Source of the DNA: JAIVJM01 sp963816985
GTDB taxonomy: Bacteria > Acidobacteriota > Blastocatellia > Pyrinomonadales > Pyrinomonadaceae
Assembly (NCBI GenBank): GCA_963816985.1
Contig: CAWFMF010000004.1
Coordinates: forward strand, 806,001-870,000
DNA: 64,000 bases
Direction: 5' to 3'
Shown here: in pieces, positions 35,330 through 44,356 of the stretch
Position numbering within the stretch: position 1 is the stretch's first letter
How the letters are laid out: the number at the start of each line of letters is the position of its first letter
Program-made: the position numbers and the translations under genes
Notes under the pieces: model-generated
What the model was told of the DNA's origin: nothing
Seen by the model: the letters and a program-made list of their open reading frames with translations, nothing else
Databases searched by the model: none

Positions 35330-37984
35330 TCACTCTTTGAGGCCCGGTCGGACGCCGCGCTCCTTGACGGCGGTCTGCTCCTCGACGGGTTCGAGCGACC
35401 AGAGCCAGCGCACCGCCAGTTCAAGTTGCTTGCGGTCTTTGTTGCGCATCGCCTCTTCGCCCTGCGCGAGCCAGCGCGCCGCCTCGTCGCGGTTGACGAA
35501 GGCGCGGCCCGGCTGCTGCATGTAGCGGAACCAATCTTCCCAGAACCAGTCCTGCGCGAGAAGGATTTGGCCGCGCAGCTCGACGAGCGCGCGCAGGGCC
35601 TTCCGCACGCCGCGCGTGTCGCCGCGCGCGCCCGACTCTTTCAATTCGCGGTAGAGCGCGTCGAAGCGGTCGCGCTGCGCCGCCGTGCCGTAGCTCTCGA
35701 CGGTGCGCTCCACGTCGCGCGCCCGCGCGAGCGCGGCTTCAAAGCGAGGGTTCTGAGCGTCGCCGCGCCCACGTTTTTCGAGCCCGGCGAGCCGCGCGCG
35801 CAGCTCGCGCAGACGCTCGACCGTCCCGCGCGCGTAGTCCTGGTCTTCGGTCTCAAGGGCCGCCGCGCTCCCCGCCGAGACTTCGAGGTCGAAGTCTTCA
35901 AGCTCAAGCCGCAGCCGCGCGCACTCTTCGCGCAAGGCGCGCGCGCCGCCTGCGCCGCCCCAGTGTGATTCCTTCATCTCGCCGGGCAGGAGGTCTCCGC
36001 CCTCGTAGATGAATTCGGGGAAGTCTTCGTCGCCCGCCCCGACGCCCGCCTCATTGCCGTGCTCGGTCAGAAACTCTTCGAGCCGTTCGAGGCGCATGAG
36101 GTAACTCTCTATCTCGAAGGGCACGCCGCGCAGCAGTTCGAGATAGTCGGGCTCTTCGTCCTTCGGGACGTAGATGCTCTCGGTAAAATGCTCGTTGAGG
36201 TGCGGGATGAAGACCTCGACGGTGATGAGGCGCGAGGCGTCCACCTTGATGTGGAGTTGCAGCTCCGCGCCTTCGGGGACGGGCCGCCGCACGCGCTCGC
36301 TCTCGACGTGCATGTTGCCGACCCAGTTGTTGGCCTGCGGGTCTGAGAGCGCCTCGCCCTCCCAGAGCTTGATGGCGAGCGAAGTCTCCGGCTCACTCGG
36401 TCGAAGCGTGTGCGCGGCGCGGAACGTGACGGTCTTCTCGGCGGGCAGCAGAGTCCGGCGCGGGAAGACCGGGCTGAGGACGGCTGCGCCCTCTTCGTTC
36501 GACACTTCGACCGAGATGGTGTGCGGCAAAGGCGGCGCGCTGATGGTCAGGCCGTGGCGGATTTGAAACTCGCCGGGCTCGACTTCAAGTTCGCGGCCCC
36601 GCGCGTCGCGCGCGCTCAACAGAAAGCGGTTGAGCAAGCCCTCCTGCAAGACGAGAGGGATTTCAAACAGTTCCTCTTTGACGGCGTGCCAGCCGCTCGT
36701 CCAGAAGCCGTTGTCGGCGTCAATCTTCACTTCTCTTGCTTCCGCCGCGCCGCGCCCGCCGAACTTGCCCGCGACTAAGGTCTGCGGCGCGGCGCTCACG
36801 GGCTCGAAGGCGAGCCGCACCCGCAGCGTGTTCTTCGAAGTTGATGAAGAAGCTGCCCTCTCGCCTCCCGCGACGCCGCCGCGCTCGACCGTCGAGGCGT
36901 AGATGCACGCGCCGCGCGCGACGACCGTCATCGGGTCTAAGGAGGCGTCAACGGCGACGCCGAGATGCTCGTTGAGGGCGGCGCGCACGTAGGGCATCTG
37001 CGTCGGGCCGCCGACGAGCAGCACGCGGTCGAGGTCTTTGCCCGCGACGCGCGCGCCCGCCAGAGCCTCGTCCGTCAGGCGCAGGCAGCGCGCCACGAGC
37101 GGCGCGACTTCCCTCTCCAACTCGGCGCGCTTCAAGGTCAACTCGGCTTCGATGGCGACGCCTTCATCATCTTCGCCGAGGTCGAGGAAGCTGACGACGG
37201 TCTCCTCCGTACTCGTCAACTCTATCTTCGCGTACTCGGCGACGAAGGCGAGTTTACGGAAGAGACGCCGGTGCGCGGGCGCGTCGTCAGCCGCGCGCGG
37301 GAGCGCGAAGTTCTCCGAGAGGAAGGGCAGGAAGATTCGCTCGACGACGAGGCGGTCAATGTCTTTGCCGCCGAGGTGGTTGTCGCCCCGGTGTTCGAGG
37401 ACGTGGAGGCGGCCCTCGCGCGTCGAGACCACCGCCACGTCGAGCGTCCCGCCGCCGAGGTCGAAGACGAGCCAGCGCTGGTCGCGTGTCCCATGGGGCC
37501 GCGCGCCGTAGGCGATGGCCGCCGCGATGGGCTCCTGCAAGAGCGGGTGCTCTTCAAACCCTGCGAGCCGCGCGGCGCGCGCCGTCGCCTCGCACTGCAA
37601 GGCCGTGAAAGCCGCCGGGACGGTGACGCACGCGGCGCGCACCTCCTCGCCCGTCCGTCGTCGCGCGTCCGCCGCGAGCGCCTTCAAGACCTCCGCCGAA
37701 AGCTCTTCGGGCTTGAGCACTCGGCCCGAAGCCGGGAACGTCTTTTCGGACTTCTGCCCCATCAGCCGCTTGAATTCCAGCGCCACGTTGTCCGGGTCTT
37801 CGACGATGGCGTTGTACGCCCGCCGCCCCGTCAGAAGGCTCCCGGACTTCAACACGCGCACGACCGACGGCGTGACGTTCGACTGGTCGTTCGTCTGAAT
37901 GACCTCCGGCCCGCCCGCCTCCATCCGCGCGATGCAGGAGTTCGTCGTCCCCAGATCAATCCCGAAATCAATGTACCGGCTCAT
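35330..37984 (-). CDS. Divergent Hsp70 (DnaK-like) chaperone
   Basis: An 884-residue protein. Residues 1 to about 385 are a full Hsp70 ATPase domain (IDFGIDLGTTNSCIARME, NVTPSVVRVL, FDLGGGTLDVAVVS, LLVGGPTQMPYVRAAL). A substrate-binding-like beta region follows, but the C-terminal half is diverged and ends in a long helical segment (about 640-880) not seen in ordinary DnaK, with no EEVD or CxxC ending. The ATG at 37984 is chosen because upstream in-frame codons lie in a hairpin repeat. It is in one operon with GrpE-like and J-like genes, so it is probably a dedicated rather than the housekeeping Hsp70. Confidence 0.87.
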   Translation of the reverse strand: MSRYIDFGIDLGTTNSCIARMEAGGPEVIQTNDQSNVTPSVVRVLKSGSLLTGRRAYNAIVEDPDNVALEFKRLMGQKSEKTFPASGRVLKPEELSAEVLKALAADARRRTGEEVRAACVTVPAAFTALQCEATARAARLAGFEEHPLLQEPIAAAIAYGARPHGTRDQRWLVFDLGGGTLDVAVVSTREGRLHVLEHRGDNHLGGKDIDRLVVERIFLPFLSENFALPRAADDAPAHRRLFRKLAFVAEYAKIELTSTEETVVSFLDLGEDDEGVAIEAELTLKRAELEREVAPLVARCLRLTDEALAGARVAGKDLDRVLLVGGPTQMPYVRAALNEHLGVAVDASLDPMTVVARGACIYASTVERGGVAGGERAASSSTSKNTLRVRLAFEPVSAAPQTLVAGKFGGRGAAEAREVKIDADNGFWTSGWHAVKEELFEIPLVLQEGLLNRFLLSARDARGRELEVEPGEFQIRHGLTISAPPLPHTISVEVSNEEGAAVLSPVFPRRTLLPAEKTVTFRAAHTLRPSEPETSLAIKLWEGEALSDPQANNWVGNMHVESERVRRPVPEGAELQLHIKVDASRLITVEVFIPHLNEHFTESIYVPKDEEPDYLELLRGVPFEIESYLMRLERLEEFLTEHGNEAGVGAGDEDFPEFIYEGGDLLPGEMKESHWGGAGGARALREECARLRLELEDFDLEVSAGSAAALETEDQDYARGTVERLRELRARLAGLEKRGRGDAQNPRFEAALARARDVERTVESYGTAAQRDRFDALYRELKESGARGDTRGVRKALRALVELRGQILLAQDWFWEDWFRYMQQPGRAFVNRDEAARWLAQGEEAMRNKDRKQLELAVRWLWSLEPVEEQTAVKERGVRPGLKE

Positions 37985-38083
37985 GCTCAACCTCGGAAGA
38001 AATGATGAATGATGAGTGATGAATGATGAATGAAAGACAAACCGACTTCTATTCATCATTCATCATTCCGCATTCATCATTTA
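37985..38083 (-). repeat. Stop-to-start hairpin repeat, family F, copy 1
   Basis: Built from GAATGATGAAT words on the transcribed (minus) strand. The TGA stop of the GrpE-like gene is the first TGA of the repeat (AAATGATGAATGCGG). The right arm is CATCATTCATCACTCATC, and TTTCTTCC follows shortly before the Hsp70 ATG. The same family, in the same position relative to a stop codon, recurs at 47625-47707. Confidence 0.85.
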
Positions 38084-38433
38084 GCTTTTCTCACAATGAC
38101 TTGCCCGTGGCGGACGACCGTGCCGCGCCAGAGGACGATGGGCGAGAGCATCTCGTCCACCACTTCAGTCCCGGCGGGGGCGGTCGCGTCGCGCACCACG
38201 TCCACGACCTCGACGGCGAGCCCCGGCTCGTAGCGTTGGCCCGTGAGGTCGAGCACGCTCAGCTCGCGCTCAGTGAGGAACCGCCCCAGACGGCGCGCGA
38301 CGTGGCGCGCGGGCGAGACGGGCGCTTCGGGGCCGAAAGACGCGGCCCAACGCTCCAAACGCCACCACTCGACCGCCAGCTCGGCGAGCGACGAGAGCGA
38401 CACTTCCAACGTCTGCGGTAGGTTCTCGGTCAT
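38077..38433 (-). CDS. Short GrpE-like partner of the Hsp70
   Basis: A 118-residue protein. The C-terminal half (YEPGLAVEVVDVVRDATAP, GTEVVDEMLSPIVLW, GTVVRHGQVIVRKAK) follows the pattern of the GrpE beta-domain, where a PGT segment and a final strand contact Hsp70. The N-terminal helix is much shorter than in normal GrpE (about 190 residues), so it would be a minimal form. The assignment rests on this pattern plus its place between the J-like and Hsp70 genes. It may be a nucleotide exchange factor; low sequence similarity leaves real doubt. Confidence 0.55.
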   Translation of the reverse strand: MTENLPQTLEVSLSSLAELAVEWWRLERWAASFGPEAPVSPARHVARRLGRFLTERELSVLDLTGQRYEPGLAVEVVDVVRDATAPAGTEVVDEMLSPIVLWRGTVVRHGQVIVRKAK

Positions 38434-38449
38434 GTGCGGTGGTCAGAAC

Positions 38450-38580
38450 TGTAGGGGCAGGGCTTGTCCCTGCCCGCAGGGTTGCGACAGACACGACATT
38501 GAACGTTGCGAATGTTCAAGGGCAGGGACAAGCCCTGCCCCTACAGACGTGCCCGACGTTGAGGTTTTGAAATTCAAATC
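38450..38580. repeat. GTAGGGGCAGGGC hairpin repeat, copy 1
   Basis: The arms CTGTAGGGGCAGGGCTTGTC and GACAAGCCCTGCCCCTACAG face each other around a 45-base loop. A conserved tail (GACGTTGAGGTTTTGAAA) follows the right arm. The second copy at 48583-48690 has the same arms and tail but a different loop. Confidence 0.9.
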
Positions 38581-38645
38581 TAAGTGTGCCTCGCGGCTCT
38601 CCGGGCGGGCAGGGTGGATTCTAAACCATCAGGCGTCTCGGCCCG

Positions 38646-40250
38646 TCAATTTTTTGGCGACCCGCCGGGCGTGGGGCTCGTGGCCTCGCGGCGCGGCGCT
38701 CTGGTCGTAGTGGTCGGCTGCGGTAGCGGCGGCGCACCGGTCTCGACGTTCTCGTTCCCCTTCGTTCGGACGTTCGCGGGTCGTTGCCCGCGCCTCGTGC
38801 GCTTCGGCGGCGTCGTCAAAGGCGGCGGGATGTTGATGGGCTCAAGATTCGGCATCGGAGGGATGACGATGCGCGGGGCGTTGTAGTTGAAGTTGAAGGA
38901 GGGCGGGGGCGTGACCGACCTCCGCGTGTTGATGACGCCGCACTTGTTGAGCAGGAAGCAGAGCGCGACGGCGACGAAGTAGAAGGCGAACTGACCGAGG
39001 CAGCCCCCCACCGTGTCAGTCTCTCCGCCGCTCACGGCGACGAACACTTCGCCGTCGAAGAGCTTCGGCGGCACAAGCCTGTCGGCCAGCTCGGCAGCGA
39101 GGGCGGCGGCGTATCCCGGCTCGCCATAGGCGAACGGCGTCGCCGCCGGGTCAAGCGCGCGCAAGCCCTCTTCGGCTGCGGCGAGGGCCAGAGAGCCGGG
39201 CGGCGCGAGCGAGCGCGCCTGACGGTAAACATGAAGACTCTGCTGGCGGTAGTCATAGCGGTTGTAGCCCGCGCCGAGCACGTTCAGATTCTGCGCCGCC
39301 TGCTCGCAGGCCCGGCGCAGGGCGTGGCTCTCCGCGCCCGCGAGGAGAAGAAATCTTGCGAGGTACGGCTTGACGCGCCAGTGGTAATTCTTCCACGCCT
39401 CGTCCAGATAATGTTTGCCCCTGACCTTCGCGTCATCGCCGACGTAGATGAGAGAGGCGTTCCCGAACGCCTCGACGCAGATCGTCTCGGCGCGGTCTTC
39501 GACGGGGCCGAGGGCGGCGTTCTCGTACTCGTTCAGCAACGCGGCGGGCAGAGACGCCGCGCGCAGGACGCCGAGAGCGCGTGCGCCGGTCTCGAAGTCG
39601 TCGCGCGCCACGGCGGCCCGCGCGCGTTCGGCGATGGCGGCGGTCAGGAGTCGCGGCGCGCGCGCGCGGAGGTCTTTGACCTCGCCGTAGTTGGCGAGCT
39701 GCTCGAACTCGCCCCGCAAGTCCGTGGCGAGGAGCAGAGACCAGAACTCCTCGCGCTCCGAGACCTCGCGCCAGAGCGCGTAGGCGCGCGCCCACGCCTC
39801 TTGATTTTTGAATCCGGGGTCGAGACGTTGGAGCGCGGCAAGCGACAAGAGCGCGGCGTCGTGACGGGCCGAGGGACTTTCCGTTCTGAGCAGCGTGTCA
39901 ACCGCTTCCCAGAGTTGGGCGGTCTTGGCGGGCGGCTCGATTGTGGGAATCGTGTGGAACCAGAAGAGTCGTTCGAGGATGCGAAGGGGCGGGTCGGCGA
40001 GTCGGCTGAGCGCGTCGCGCACGTCCGCTTCGGTGCGCGTGAAGGGGCCGAGCCACGGGAGGTCTGCGTCGAACGCCTTCTCGACTTCGAGCTTGTGCGC
40101 GAGACGGAGCGCCGTGGCCCGCTCGTGAATCTCTGACTGCGAGGCCGAGGCCGCGAGTCCGAGCGTGCGAAAGGCGTTGCGCGCCAGAGGCTCCAGTTGC
40201 CGCCCCGGCTCGTCCCTCTTCCGGCCCTTCGTCAGAAATTTCGTCGCCAC
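38646..40250 (-). CDS. J-like (HPD-less) membrane protein of the Hsp70 operon
   Basis: A 534-residue protein starting at GTG. Residues about 24-100 resemble a J-domain start (ARNAFRTLGLAASASQSEIH, then LGPFTRTEADVRDALSRLAD and ILERLFWF) but lack the HPD tripeptide required to stimulate ordinary Hsp70. The middle (about 110-400) is helical and TPR-like. A membrane span (QFAFYFVAVALCFLLNKCGV, about 425-445) is followed by a Pro/Thr/Arg-rich tail of about 90 residues. The same transcript encodes the GrpE-like and Hsp70 proteins. It probably recruits Hsp70 to the membrane; that is inferred. Confidence 0.65.
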   Translation of the reverse strand: MATKFLTKGRKRDEPGRQLEPLARNAFRTLGLAASASQSEIHERATALRLAHKLEVEKAFDADLPWLGPFTRTEADVRDALSRLADPPLRILERLFWFHTIPTIEPPAKTAQLWEAVDTLLRTESPSARHDAALLSLAALQRLDPGFKNQEAWARAYALWREVSEREEFWSLLLATDLRGEFEQLANYGEVKDLRARAPRLLTAAIAERARAAVARDDFETGARALGVLRAASLPAALLNEYENAALGPVEDRAETICVEAFGNASLIYVGDDAKVRGKHYLDEAWKNYHWRVKPYLARFLLLAGAESHALRRACEQAAQNLNVLGAGYNRYDYRQQSLHVYRQARSLAPPGSLALAAAEEGLRALDPAATPFAYGEPGYAAALAAELADRLVPPKLFDGEVFVAVSGGETDTVGGCLGQFAFYFVAVALCFLLNKCGVINTRRSVTPPPSFNFNYNAPRIVIPPMPNLEPINIPPPLTTPPKRTRRGQRPANVRTKGNENVETGAPPLPQPTTTTRAPRREATSPTPGGSPKN

Positions 40251-40410
40251 TTAATTAAAGTCAGAAGTCAGAACGATGAACGATGAATTGTCGGAAGTTT
40301 TCAGTAGGCAGTTTTCAGTTTTCAGTAAAGGCCGGAACTGAAAACTGAAAACTCAAAACTGTTAACTGTCTTGCAGTTCATCGTTCATCGTTCTGACTTC
40401 TGACTTTGCC
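40251..40410 (-). repeat. Stop-to-start hairpin repeat, family A, copy 2
   Basis: The outer arms (AGTCAGAAGTCAGAACG words with complement GTTCTGACTTCTGACTTT) match the rsb copy at 4741-4820. An inner hairpin of CAGTTTTCAGTTTTCAG words lies between them. It fills the gap between the creatininase stop and the J-like GTG start. Confidence 0.85.
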
Positions 40411-40412
40411 TT

Positions 40413-41246
40413 TCACAGCCCGGCCATGTCCCACTTGCGAACTATCTCGTTGACGAGCGCGGCGACCTTGTCGGTCACTTTGTCGAAATACTCTTCGGCC
40501 TTCCGCTGGTCAAACTTCGGGTAGCCCTGCCCCGGCTGGTAGAGGCCGATGGAGGATGGGAAGGGGGCCGCCGACCACGTGCCCGGCGCGGGGTACGGCG
40601 TGGCGAGTTCGGGCTTGTAGCGTTCGGGGTGGACGAGCGTCGGGTCTATGGCTTGAATGAAGGCCGTCTCATTCAACCCCGCGTGGCCGCCGTCCTCGCC
40701 GAAGACCTGCTTCGTCACGTCGGAGGCGAACGACCACCAGTTGACGACGAGCGTGCGCACCTTTCTCTCCGCCGAGACTTCAGCCGCGACCGCGTTCAGC
40801 ACGGCAGTCTGCGGCCCGCCGTGGCCGTTGATGACGATGATGTTGCGGAAGCCGTTCTTCGCCAAGCCTTCCAAGACCTGCTTGACGAAGGGGCGGTAGG
40901 CGGCCTCCGTAATCTGGAACGCGCCGGGGTACGCCTCCATGCTCCCCGTCATGCCGTAAGGCAAGGTGGGCGCGACCAGGGCGTTAACGCGCGGCGCGAT
41001 GCGGCGGGCGATTGCGAGCGGGGCCGTGTTGTCCGCGCCGTTGTTGATGACGCCGTGCGGCTCTAGAGTCCCGGTCGGCAGCAGGACGGTCTGGACGCGC
41101 GCGGGCACGACCTCGCGGAACTCCATCCAGTTAATCCGCTCCATCTCGCGCGTCGAGACGAAATCCTTCTGGCCTGCCGTCGAGCCTTGCGCGTGCGCCG
41201 CCGACGCGCACCACAGGAGCAGTAACACGAAGCAAACATTTCTCAT
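40413..41246 (-). CDS. Secreted creatininase-family amidohydrolase
   Basis: A 277-residue protein with a signal peptide (about 1-19, cut after AHAQ). Metal and substrate motifs of the creatininase/MftE family are present: LLPTGTLEPHGVINNGADN, IIVINGHGGPQTAVLNAV and DGGHAGLNETAFI. Known relatives hydrolyse cyclic or small amides in the cytoplasm; the signal peptide here is less usual and puts the enzyme in the periplasm. It is the first gene of the transcript that runs into the J-like/GrpE-like/Hsp70 genes, across a hairpin repeat. Confidence 0.82.
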   Translation of the reverse strand: MRNVCFVLLLLWCASAAHAQGSTAGQKDFVSTREMERINWMEFREVVPARVQTVLLPTGTLEPHGVINNGADNTAPLAIARRIAPRVNALVAPTLPYGMTGSMEAYPGAFQITEAAYRPFVKQVLEGLAKNGFRNIIVINGHGGPQTAVLNAVAAEVSAERKVRTLVVNWWSFASDVTKQVFGEDGGHAGLNETAFIQAIDPTLVHPERYKPELATPYPAPGTWSAAPFPSSIGLYQPGQGYPKFDQRKAEEYFDKVTDKVAALVNEIVRKWDMAGL

Positions 41247-41414
41247 CCCGGCTCCCTCCAGACTCTCGAATTAATATTGCGTTTGACTCGCCTGCGCGAG
41301 ACAGTGTAGAAGCATTGCTTTCGGCCCGACAGAGAATACTTCATCAAACGCGAGCGTGGGAACAGCTTTCGGCGGCGCTACGGATTCCGAGAGAGGCCAC
41401 GGGGGAGACTCCTG

Positions 41415-42995
41415 ATGCATGAGCACACGGCTGCCGTTAGCGGCGGCGGCGAGTCGGAGGCGACGCGCTGGGGCAAGGTCATTGACCAGACGCGCTGCAT
41501 CGGCTGCCACGCCTGCACGACCGCCTGCAAGTCCGAGAACCTGGTGCCGCTCTCGGTGACGCGCACCTACGTCAAGCACGTGGACGTGGGCGAGTTCCCG
41601 CAGGCCCGCCGCGCCCATCAGGTGACGCGCTGCAACCAGTGCGCGCACGCGCCGTGCGCCACGGCCTGCCCGACCTCCGCGATGTTCAAGCGCGCGGACG
41701 GCATCGTGGACTTCGACAAGTCCATCTGCATCGGCTGCAAGGCGTGCATGGCCGCCTGCCCTTACGACGCCATCTTTATCAACCCCGAAGACCACTCCGC
41801 CGAGAAGTGCAACTTCTGCGCTCACCGCATTGACGTGGGGTTGGAGCCCGCGTGCGTCGTCGTCTGCCCGGTCGAGGCCATCCTCGTCGGCGACATGAAC
41901 GACCCCGACTCGCGCGTCGCGCAAATCGTCAACCGCAACACCGTCAACGTCCGGCGGCCAGAAAAGGAGACGCTCCCGAAGCTCTTCTACAAGGGCGCGC
42001 ATCAGGCGACGCTCGACCCGCTCGCCGCCAGACGCCCCGAAGGCAACCTCTTCATGTGGAGCGAGCAGCGGGAGGGCGCTGGAATAGTCAACTCCGGCCA
42101 CCCCGCCTACACGAACTCGTCGGCGGCGGCGCTTCTTTCTTACGACATCGCGCATGCGATTCCGTGGGACTGGCGCGTGAGCCTCTACACTTGGACGAAG
42201 GGCATCGCGGCGGGCGCGTACCTCGTCATGGCGCTGTTCGTCGTCTTCGGCTACTTGACCCAGCCCGACTTTAGAGCGTTCGTTTCGGGCGCGAACGCCT
42301 CGCCGCTGTGGCTCTGGGTCGCGCCCGTCCTCTCCGGCGTCTTCCTCGCCGTGACGGGCGCGCTGCTCATCTGGGATTTGGAGCACCCCGAACGCTTCTA
42401 CATGATTTTCACGCGCCCGCAATGGCGCAGTTGGCTCGTCAAGGGAGCGTTCGTCATCGCGGGCTACTCGCTCGTCCTCGCTCTGCACTTCCTCGCGGTG
42501 ATGCTCGGCAACAAGACGCTGCCCCTTCTGCTGATAATTCCGGGCCTGCCGCTCGGCGTCCTGACCGCCGTCTACACGGCCTACCTCTTCGCGCAGGCGA
42601 AGGCGCGCGACCTCTGGCAGAGCCCGCTCCTGCCGCCGCACCTCTTCGTCCAATCGTTGCTGCTCGGCTCGGCGGCGCTGATGCCTTTCGCCGCGTGGCT
42701 TGAGCCGCCGATGGTCGCGCCGCTCGCATGGACGCTCGGCGCGTCGAGCCTCGTGCACCTCTTGATGGTCTGGGGCGAGGTGACGCTCGCGCACCCGACC
42801 GCGCACGCCTCGCTCGCCGTCTGGGAGATGACGCGCGGGCGCTACCGAGCATACTTCTGGGCGGGCATCGTGTTGACGCTCCTCGCCGTCTCGGCCCCCT
42901 GGGTGGGGCTCGCCGCCGTGCCGCTCGCGCTCATGGGTCTCCTGCTCCACGAGCACGCCTACGTGCAGGCCGGACAGTCCGTGCCGCTCGCTTAG
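41415..42995 (+). CDS. Fused four-cluster ferredoxin and NrfD membrane subunit
   Basis: A 526-residue fusion. Residues about 20-185 carry four Cys clusters (CIGCHACTTACKSEN, CNQCAHAPCATACPTS, CIGCKACMAACPYDA, CNFCAHRIDVGLEPACVVVC), the NrfC/PsrB pattern of four [4Fe-4S] centres. Residues about 240-520 are an NrfD/PsrC-type quinone-binding membrane domain with eight or so spans. Normally these are two genes. It passes electrons between quinone and a molybdoenzyme, whose catalytic subunit is encoded 1.7 kb downstream. No Tat signal is seen, so the iron-sulfur part faces the cytoplasm. Confidence 0.9.
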   Translation: MHEHTAAVSGGGESEATRWGKVIDQTRCIGCHACTTACKSENLVPLSVTRTYVKHVDVGEFPQARRAHQVTRCNQCAHAPCATACPTSAMFKRADGIVDFDKSICIGCKACMAACPYDAIFINPEDHSAEKCNFCAHRIDVGLEPACVVVCPVEAILVGDMNDPDSRVAQIVNRNTVNVRRPEKETLPKLFYKGAHQATLDPLAARRPEGNLFMWSEQREGAGIVNSGHPAYTNSSAAALLSYDIAHAIPWDWRVSLYTWTKGIAAGAYLVMALFVVFGYLTQPDFRAFVSGANASPLWLWVAPVLSGVFLAVTGALLIWDLEHPERFYMIFTRPQWRSWLVKGAFVIAGYSLVLALHFLAVMLGNKTLPLLLIIPGLPLGVLTAVYTAYLFAQAKARDLWQSPLLPPHLFVQSLLLGSAALMPFAAWLEPPMVAPLAWTLGASSLVHLLMVWGEVTLAHPTAHASLAVWEMTRGRYRAYFWAGIVLTLLAVSAPWVGLAAVPLALMGLLLHEHAYVQAGQSVPLA

Positions 42996-43033
42996 ACGTG
43001 CGGAGAGAAACTTTGAAGCTGGAGGATAAAGCG

Positions 43034-43672
43034 TTGGCGACGAAGAAGACCTCGACGAAGAAGCAGGCGCAGACGAAGACTTCGACGCCAAAGACCTCGA
43101 CGGCGAAAAAGTCGGCGGCTTCTTCAACATCAAAGACGAAGGCAGCGTCTTCTTCATCATCGAAAGGAACTAAGACGCGGGCCGCGTCGAAGTCGCCCGC
43201 GACTCCGGCGGTGAAGCGCTTCCGCGTCGCGCTCCAAAAGCACGAAGGCAGCGAGGCGGCGCTGCTCATGGTTCCCTTCGACGTGCAGAAGGTCTTCGGC
43301 ACGCGCGCGCGAGTGCCCGTGCGCTGCACGATTAACGGCTTCACCTTCCGCAGCTCCATCTTCCCGACGGGCGAAGGCACGCACTACATGGTCGTCAACC
43401 GTGAGGCGCGCGCGGGCGCGGGCATCCGTGCCGGCGAGACGGTCACGATGACGATGGAGCGCGACACCGAGCCCCGCGTCATCACCCCGCCCCCTGAACT
43501 CGCCCGCGCGCTCAAAAGCAACAAGGCTGCGCGGGCCGCATGGGACAAGCTCAGTTATACGCACCAGAAGGAGCACGCGCGCGCCGTCGAGGAAGCGAAG
43601 CGGCCTGAGACGCGCCAGCGCCGCGTCGAGCGGGCCGTCGCCGAACTCGCGGCGGGGAAGAAACCCGCCTGA
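43034..43672 (+). CDS. YdeI/OmpD-associated family protein with DUF1905 domain
   Basis: A 212-residue protein. The TTG at 43034 is chosen because GGAGGA ends seven bases before it. The N-terminal 60 residues are a disordered Lys/Thr/Ser/Ala tail (TKKTSTKKQAQTKTSTPKTS). Residues about 62-150 match DUF1905 (FRVALQKHEGSEAALLMVPF, CTINGFTFRSSIFPTGEG), and the end is the YdeI-type bacteriocin-protection segment (AWDKLSYTHQKEHARAVEEA, RRVERAVAEL). It interrupts the molybdoenzyme locus, with no evident link to it. Confidence 0.8.
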   Translation: MATKKTSTKKQAQTKTSTPKTSTAKKSAASSTSKTKAASSSSSKGTKTRAASKSPATPAVKRFRVALQKHEGSEAALLMVPFDVQKVFGTRARVPVRCTINGFTFRSSIFPTGEGTHYMVVNREARAGAGIRAGETVTMTMERDTEPRVITPPPELARALKSNKAARAAWDKLSYTHQKEHARAVEEAKRPETRQRRVERAVAELAAGKKPA

Positions 43673-43785
43673 GGTTTCGCGCCGGGGACACACGTTAAGG
43701 TTTCGTGCCGGGGACGAGTACACAGCGCACTTCGACGCCTCGCCGCGTATTTCGTTCAGAGAGACCTCGACTCGGAAGGAGAGAG

Positions 43786-44013
43786 ATGATCGGGAAAATA
43801 ATCTTGGCCGTCGGCGTCCTCGGCCTCCTCTTGGGAGGCGGCGTCCTTCTGGTTTCGCTGCTCCTGCCCTCGCTGACGAGTGGCCGCACGAGTTGGGAAG
43901 AGGCGATGCTCGGCATCATCCCCGGCGCGCTCGTCCTCGTCGTCTCATTTTTAATCACGGTGGCGGGCGTCGTCCTTCTCCTCATGGGTCGGAAGAACCG
44001 CCCGGCGAGTTGA
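43786..44013 (+). CDS. Small two-span membrane protein
   Basis: A 75-residue protein with two hydrophobic segments (IILAVGVLGLLLGGGVLLVS and ALVLVVSFLITVAGVVLLLM) separated by a short loop, and a basic end GRKNRPAS. The ATG at 43786 follows GGAGAGAG. No family is recognised. Confidence 0.6.
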   Translation: MIGKIILAVGVLGLLLGGGVLLVSLLLPSLTSGRTSWEEAMLGIIPGALVLVVSFLITVAGVVLLLMGRKNRPAS

Positions 44014-44119
44014 GTCATTTGAGCATGAACCTCGACGAACTGAACGCGCGCGCGTGAGTGCGAGCCCGCTGCGGCGGCGTGTTAGACTACCGGCGGCTGG
44101 CGGCACGGGGAAGTAAGTT

Positions 44120-44356
44120 ATGAAGACTATTCAAGTGACGATTGACGAAGCCTTGCAGGCCGAGCTTGATGTTGCCGCGCGCGCTCTTGAAATGTCGCTG
44201 GAGGCTTTCGTCTACGAAGCTTTGCTGAGGGCTTTGCATGAACGGGCGCTGAGCGTCTCTCAGGAGCAGAGACACGCGCGGGGGTACGCGCGCCGCCCGC
44301 CCGCCGCCGACGAGTTTGAAGGGTGGGAGGCGGAGCAGGTGTGGGGTGAGCCGTGA
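44120..44356 (+). CDS. Antitoxin, ribbon-helix-helix type, paired with MazF
   Basis: A 78-residue protein with an N-terminal ribbon-helix-helix (MKTIQVTIDEALQAELDVAA, LEMSLEAFVYEALLRALHE) and an acidic disordered tail (ADEFEGWEAEQVWGEP) suited to wrap the toxin. It overlaps the toxin gene by four bases (GTGA). It should bind DNA as a dimer and repress the pair, the usual logic of type II modules. Confidence 0.85.
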   Translation: MKTIQVTIDEALQAELDVAARALEMSLEAFVYEALLRALHERALSVSQEQRHARGYARRPPAADEFEGWEAEQVWGEP

